The notes below the pieces were generated by a model. The model was not told the origin of the DNA. It saw nothing but the letters and a program-made list of their open reading frames with translations, and did not search any database. A stretch of 64,000 bases of DNA from Neoscytalidium dimidiatum (taxonomy: Eukaryota; Ascomycota; Dothideomycetes; Botryosphaeriales; Botryosphaeriaceae), in NCBI GenBank assembly GCA_037367355.1, contig CM074696.1:3224001-3288000 (forward strand). Direction: 5' to 3'. Positions 59,455 to 64,000 of the stretch are shown piece by piece. How positions within the stretch are numbered: the first letter of the stretch is position 1; each line of letters starts with the position of its first letter. Made by a program: the position numbers and the translations under genes.

Positions 59455-60430
59455 TCAAATAACAGACACTTTACTATCCCTCGGTAGTACCTCCACTTCC
59501 CCCTGACCTTTCTTCATGATGCCCAGCATCCATCGCCACAGCTCGACATCATTGTACGCCTCCGTCCAGCAGTCATGCGACAAGTGCGGATACTTGGTGA
59601 ACCTCACATAGGAGCCCGCACTCTTGAGCGCCTCAACCATATGTTCACTATGGGCAACATCGACAATGTTGTCCAGCTGTCCGTGATGCACCCACTGGGG
59701 GACATGCGAGATGTGCACAGCTCTCACCGCGTCTCCGCCGCCGCATATGGGTGTTAGAGTTGCGAAGCGGTCCGGGTTGTGAAGGCCGAGAGCCCACGTA
59801 CCGAACCCGCCCATGGAGAAGCCGGTCAGATGGATGCGGGAGGCATCGATGCGGAAGTGCGGGAGCACTTCGTCGATGAGCGAAGTCAGGGCGGATTCGT
59901 TCCAGCCGTACCCATTTCCTGAGCGATCTTGTGAGAAGGCAGGTGTCACAGATTGCCACTGCGGGAGACATACTCAAATCGAGCACAGGGGAGAGCGTAA
60001 CAAACTCTTCAGCTACGACGCGGCAGACGTCGGGTGGGACGGGAGCGGTAGAAAGGTCGGCGTGCCCCGACTTGCTCACGCGATCACGCAATCGTTCTGC
60101 CTTGGGAACTTCAAGTTTGGGCTCATCGCCGTTGGACAGTCTGTCGTAGCAGAGGATGATTTTGGGAATGCCGTGCCGCAGGCAGGGGTAGGATTCATCG
60201 TCTTTAGTCTGAGATTCGCCAGCGCCATGGAGGAATATGATCATTGGCCACTTTTTGTCGGGATGTTTCGTGTATTCCGGAGGAACAGATATGAAGAAGT
60301 CATATCCATACGTAGCGGAAGATAAGGTCTGTTGAGCGAAGATGAATGGAATGTGTTGTGTCTTGGCGTACTCGTGGCCGGTGTCCTTAATTTTAAGGAA
60401 AGAGTACGACAGGGGTCGTGCAGCTGTCAT
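59455..60430 (-). CDS. Alpha/beta-hydrolase esterase (PHB depolymerase/phospholipase-carboxylesterase type)
   Basis: Two exons, 60430-59974 and 59927-59455 (309 residues), with a 46-nt intron that joins SPVLDLN to RSGNGYGWNES. The oxyanion region is MIIFLHGAGESQ, the nucleophile elbow is LTGFSMGGFGTWAL with its Ser, the acid is in WVHHGQLDNIVD, and the catalytic His is in KYPHLSHDCW. The arrangement matches the prolyl-peptidase-like predicted esterases once grouped with PHB depolymerases. There is no clear signal peptide. It probably hydrolyses a carboxylic ester; the substrate is unknown. It is divergent from PNS1 with 719 bp between the start codons. Confidence 0.88.
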
Positions 60431-61149
60431 TTGTGTTTGGCAGGGGTTTGAGAGATGGGAGAGGCCCGCCGGACGGGCGATACTTAAGATGATCAGGCAT
60501 GGCTTACAGGTAGCGCGTCGTTGACATCATGCTGACCCAAAGTTGGACAGGGGCTGTTTGTAGAGCCAGATTGTTGAACATCTATCCGTTCAACACAATG
60601 CATCAATTGGCGGCCATTGCAAGACATGTTCATGGATAAGTCGCACGCGAGGCTTCGCGATGGTGATGGTGTTGATGGTGGCGGTCTCGCAGATCGAGGC
60701 AGCGCTGCCCCGCACGGGGTCTGACGAATCGAGAGTCGCACGACGGCGGACCCTGGCCACACGCTCGCTGTGGGTCGAGCCCGGCAGGAAGATTCGAGAG
60801 GGCGCGATGATGGGCAGAGAAGGTGTGGTGTGGACAGGAGAAGCGTCGTTCGAAGAGAGAGATCGACAGAGCAGGGGGGTTGTGGGAGACTGGGGTGTGG
60901 GCCGAACGGCAAGAAAGAAGCTTGCTTTGGTGGGCCCAACCATTGGCGTCGGCATCTTTCCCGTCTTGGCAGGACGACGGGCCGATCGTGCAGGGGAGCT
61001 GCCTGGCTGGCAGCTGGCGCGCCTGTGGTGTCATCGAACCTTTAGCTTCGCCCTCTCCGCACTGGCTCCTTCTTCTCCCATTTCCTTTCGCTCTCTCGCC
61101 GCATCCCTCGCCCGCCTCCAGCCCTGCCCATTGACCACGAATCGCACCC
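60431..61149. promoter_or_regulatory. Shared divergent promoter, esterase and PNS1
   Basis: 719 bp between opposite start codons. The last 100 bases before PNS1 are C/T-rich. I recognise no specific factor site. The open frames inside it are antisense to each other and have no motif. Confidence 0.45.
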
Positions 61150-62906
61150 ATGGCTTCTGCCCCGCCGCAAGGTGAGGCTGCCGCCTACTACCAGCAGCCT
61201 CAGCCAGCCTACCATAACGGCTACAACAACAGTGCGCCTTATCAGCCTGCGCCAGATGCTCAAAAGCAGTACTCCCAGCCGCCGCCCAACTATGCCCAAA
61301 ACTACCCCCCGCCCGACGGCGCATACAGCGAGAAGCCTTCTTTCGATCAAACCTTCAAGCTGGATAAGCCCAAATGGAACGATCTGTGGGCTGGCATTCT
61401 GGTACGCGTCCCCCACGATGCGCGCTGAAGCTGCGCGACAGAGAGCTAACCCTGCCCGTAGTTTCTGGCCGTCTTCTTTGGCTTTGTCGTCGTGTCGGGC
61501 ATCGCAATTCAGGGATATGGTCAGTGCTGCGCCTTCACCGACATGTCGGTTGCTCATACCAGCTGCTAACTCGCCGCAGCGCACACCAAGGGCTTCAACG
61601 GAGGTGGAATCTACGATGGCGCAAACAATTTTGGCCTCACCACCAACACAATCGTCCTTTTCGTCTTCTGCCTTTGCGTGGCCGTAGTCTTCAGCTATGC
61701 ATACGTTTGGCTGGCTCGCGCATTCACCAAACAGTTCATCTGGATCACCGGCATTCTCAACATTATTTTCGGCTTCGTTACCGCAATTTACATGCTCTCC
61801 AGACACTACTGGTCTGGTGGCATCGTGTTTCTCCTCTTCTCCATTTTCATGATCATCGCATTCGTCAGCTGGATTCCGCGCATCCCGTTCAGCGCCTTGA
61901 TGCTGCAGACTGCCATCGATGTTTCCAAGAACTACGGCCACGTCTATCTGGTGAGCGCGATTGGAGGCCTTATCGGTGCCGCTTTTGGTGCATGGTACGC
62001 TGTTACCCTGGTTGCGGTGTATGTCAAGTATGAGCCTGGAAATAACCCAGCCTGCAACACGGGCGCTGGTGGTTGTGGCAAGGGCAAGGTCATTGGCCTG
62101 CTCGTCTTCATTACTTTCGCCGCCTACTGGATCTCCGAGTGGCTCAAAAACACCATTCACACCACCATTTCCGGAGTGTATGGATCTTGGTATTTCTGCT
62201 CCAACAATTTGCCTACTGGCGCCACCAGAGGAGCGTTCAAACGCTCCGTGACGTACAGTTTCGGAAGCATCAGTTTCGGTAGCCTTGTTGTTGCAATTAT
62301 CAACTTTCTGCGTCAAATTTGCTCCATCGCTCAGCAGCAAGAAGCGGCCGAAGGAAATCTGGTTGGCACGATCCTGTTCTGCATTCTTGGCTGCATCATC
62401 GGCATCCTTGACTGGGCTGTTCAATTCCTCAACCGCTATGCCTTCTCCCACATTGCGCTCTATGGCAAGGCATACATCCCTGCTGCGAAGGATACCTGGA
62501 GGTAAGAGGCACCGCAGTTCAGTTGGTCGATATAAGTTAACCGTCTTTCAGGATGATCAAAGACCGCGGGATCGACGCTCTTGTCAACGAATGCCTGATC
62601 GGCCCGGTCCTCAGCATGGGCGCCACCTTCATCGCCTACGCATGCGCGCTTCTCGCCTATCTCTACCTCATATTCACCTCACCTGCCTATAACCAGGACG
62701 GCGCTTACACGCCCGTGGTGGTTGCCTTCGCCTTCCTCATCGGGCTGCAGATCTGCAACGTTTTCACGACCCCGCTCAGCAGTGGAATCGACACTATTTT
62801 CGTCGCGTGTGCTTGGGATCCAGAGGTATTGGTGCGGGATCACCCGGATCTGTACGCACGCATGGTCAGCGTCTATCCACACGTCCAGCAAGCTATTCAC
62901 GCCTAA
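61150..62906 (+). CDS. PNS1: PNS1, choline-transporter-like (CTL) membrane protein
   Basis: Exons: 61150-61401, 61462-61519, 61580-62501 and 62552-62906 (528 residues, as in the family). The N-terminal 75 residues are Pro-, Gln- and Tyr-rich and cytosolic (PPQGEAAAYYQQPQPAYHNG). KPKWNDLWAGILFLAVFFGF enters the membrane, and about ten segments follow. CTL marks are TAIDVSKNYGHVYLVSAIGG, GSWYFCSNNLPTGATRGAFK, RSVTYSFGSISFGSLVVAI, FNRYAFSHIALYGK and NECLIGPVLSMG. Human relatives include SLC44 choline transporters. In yeast Pns1 the role in choline uptake is not confirmed, so I keep the name and leave the substrate open. Plasma membrane. Confidence 0.95.
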
Positions 62907-63696
62907 CCGCCTCCTGAACTACCGTTTGGCCGACGAGCTAAACACGACTTATTCTTTAATAATGATTTCGACGCGGGATGACAGGTGTTCGTTTCGGTAT
63001 CCTTGCGTTAGAAGACGCAAAGAGAAATGAGACGGAAGAAAACATGATACCCTCCATTACTAGGAAAATATCGACTTGTAATGTGTTACTATTCCATTCG
63101 CTTCTTCGATTGGTATTACAGTAACTTGGCTTTGCTGATTTGTAGTGGCTGTTGGTGCTGAAACAAAGCAAGTATAATAATAGAAAACCCTACGCGCTCC
63201 AACTCATGCTCTTCCTTGCGCTCACCCACGTGTTCATTCATAAGTATGGTCGGTGACTGACAAGACTAGCGTGGAACCTGTCGAAGTTTGAATCCCGTCT
63301 CGATCTGTTTCATGGCTTCCGCCTCTGATAGTAGGGCGTCCGCTGGCAACTGAACTACATCATGGTAGGTGCTGGGTTGTGCGGACTCCACTGCAGGAAA
63401 ACACAGCTTCCCGATTGGGCAAGTAGCTACCCCACTTTATCAGCAGCAGAATCAGCAAACGCCGTGATCGGCTTATACAGAAGCACCACTCAGACGGTGA
63501 CTACAACTCGACACCGCCGACTGCCACAACTGCCGCCCAGCAGCGATCATCGCTTCGATTATGCCTGTCAGCGACGCGCCCTGCCCTTGACAACGTCCCA
63601 GACATCCAAAACTCCAACACTCCACAACCCAATCCTTTCCAACCTCCCCGCCCGCAACCAAAAAAAAAAAAAGGAAGAAGAAGATCCCATCCTACC
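62907..63696. other. Intergenic
   Basis: It holds the PNS1 3' end, an AT-rich middle part, and a leader with an A-tract (about 63660-63672) just before the ATG at 63697. No other gene. Confidence 0.5.
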
Positions 63697-64000
63697 ATGA
63701 CAACCTACACCCCTCCCCCCGTCGGCACCCGCTACACGACCAAACAATCCTACCTCGACGCCCGCGCCGCCCTCATCGCCGCCGACCGCAGCCAACACCC
63801 CTCGACCACCGCCTCCGCGTCCACGCCGCTCGAGGCGCGCGCGTCGGCCATCCTCGCCGCCCTGAGGGCGCGCGACGCCGCGGCCACGTCGCAGACGCCG
63901 CACCCCGTCCACGGCGCGCCCTTCGAGCTCGGCCACCGCTTCCTGCACGGCGTCGCCCACGCGCCCGTCGCCGGCTCGGCGCTGCTGGCGCTCGCGCGCG
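63697..64000 (+). CDS. 5' end of a gene cut by the window edge; perhaps ADGF/CECR1-like deaminase
   Basis: An ATG at 63697 opens a frame that runs to the window end without a stop (about 101 codons). It begins MTTYTPPPVGTRYTTKQSYL and continues with LDARAALIAADRS and an Ala- and Arg-rich helix. The pattern YLxARAALIAxDRS resembles the N-terminus of fungal ADGF/CECR1-type adenosine deaminases, but no catalytic motif lies inside the window. Codon use is strongly GC-ended, as in the highly biased genes here (DUF1989 gene, GT31-type gene). Partial at the 3' side. Confidence 0.6.
   Translation, partial: MTTYTPPPVGTRYTTKQSYLDARAALIAADRSQHPSTTASASTPLEARASAILAALRARDAAATSQTPHPVHGAPFELGHRFLHGVAHAPVAGSALLALAR

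Overview
This window looks like nuclear DNA of a filamentous ascomycete (Pezizomycotina). Genes are separate transcription units on both strands. Most carry short introns of about 45-70 nt with GT-AG ends and CTRAY-type branch points. The families are typical of that group: a CTF1/FarA-type Zn2Cys6 regulator, a HET protein, an Egh16-like secreted protein, a Clr5-ankyrin gene, mannitol-1-phosphate 5-dehydrogenase, a fungal GT31-type glycosyltransferase, and MFS and NCS1 transporters. I cannot name a species.

Layout. 0.8-3.5 kb: a broken 2EXR/F-box-like gene with a 110-bp tandem duplication, then a DUF1989 gene. 6-8.5 kb: an RpiB-type sugar isomerase (minus) and a Nudix hydrolase (plus). 9.6-13.0 kb: a ten-exon Zn2Cys6 regulator. 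13.0-19.3 kb: a gene-poor stretch with homopolymer tracts. 19.4-25.8 kb: an AANAT-like acetyltransferase (minus), DDI1 (plus) and RRP8 (minus). 26.2-28.3 kb: a HET gene. 30.3-33.6 kb: two secreted cell-surface proteins, Egh16-like and hevein-like. 34.1-37.3 kb: an NCS1 permease and an Asp/Glu-racemase-family enzyme, divergent over a promoter rich in GATA sites. 37.6-40.3 kb: a decayed Clr5-ankyrin gene. 41.4-48.4 kb: an SDR, mannitol-1-phosphate 5-dehydrogenase and a GT31-type enzyme. 51.2-56.2 kb: an arylsulfatase and an MFS sugar-type permease, divergent. 58.2-58.6 kb: a 379-bp inverted-repeat element. 59.5-62.9 kb: an esterase and PNS1, divergent. The last 300 bases hold the 5' end of one more gene.

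Functional links. Three head-to-head pairs may be co-regulated: permease/racemase (probably nitrogen), arylsulfatase/permease (sulfate-ester or carbon scavenging) and esterase/PNS1. DDI1, RRP8 and mannitol-1-phosphate 5-dehydrogenase are housekeeping. The HET gene, the 2EXR relic and the Clr5-ankyrin relic are accessory types.

I found no clear undescribed multi-gene system. The stronger unusual signals are in gene structure: a duplication that creates a frame-restoring AG|GT intron, a 5-nt micro-exon, a start codon apparently split by an intron, a 621-nt GC-AG intron, single-base frame breaks, a hevein-like gene with no usable acceptor, and the inverted-repeat element. Exon coordinates were worked out by eye from splice consensus, frame closure and family conservation. 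They have not been tested against RNA data.
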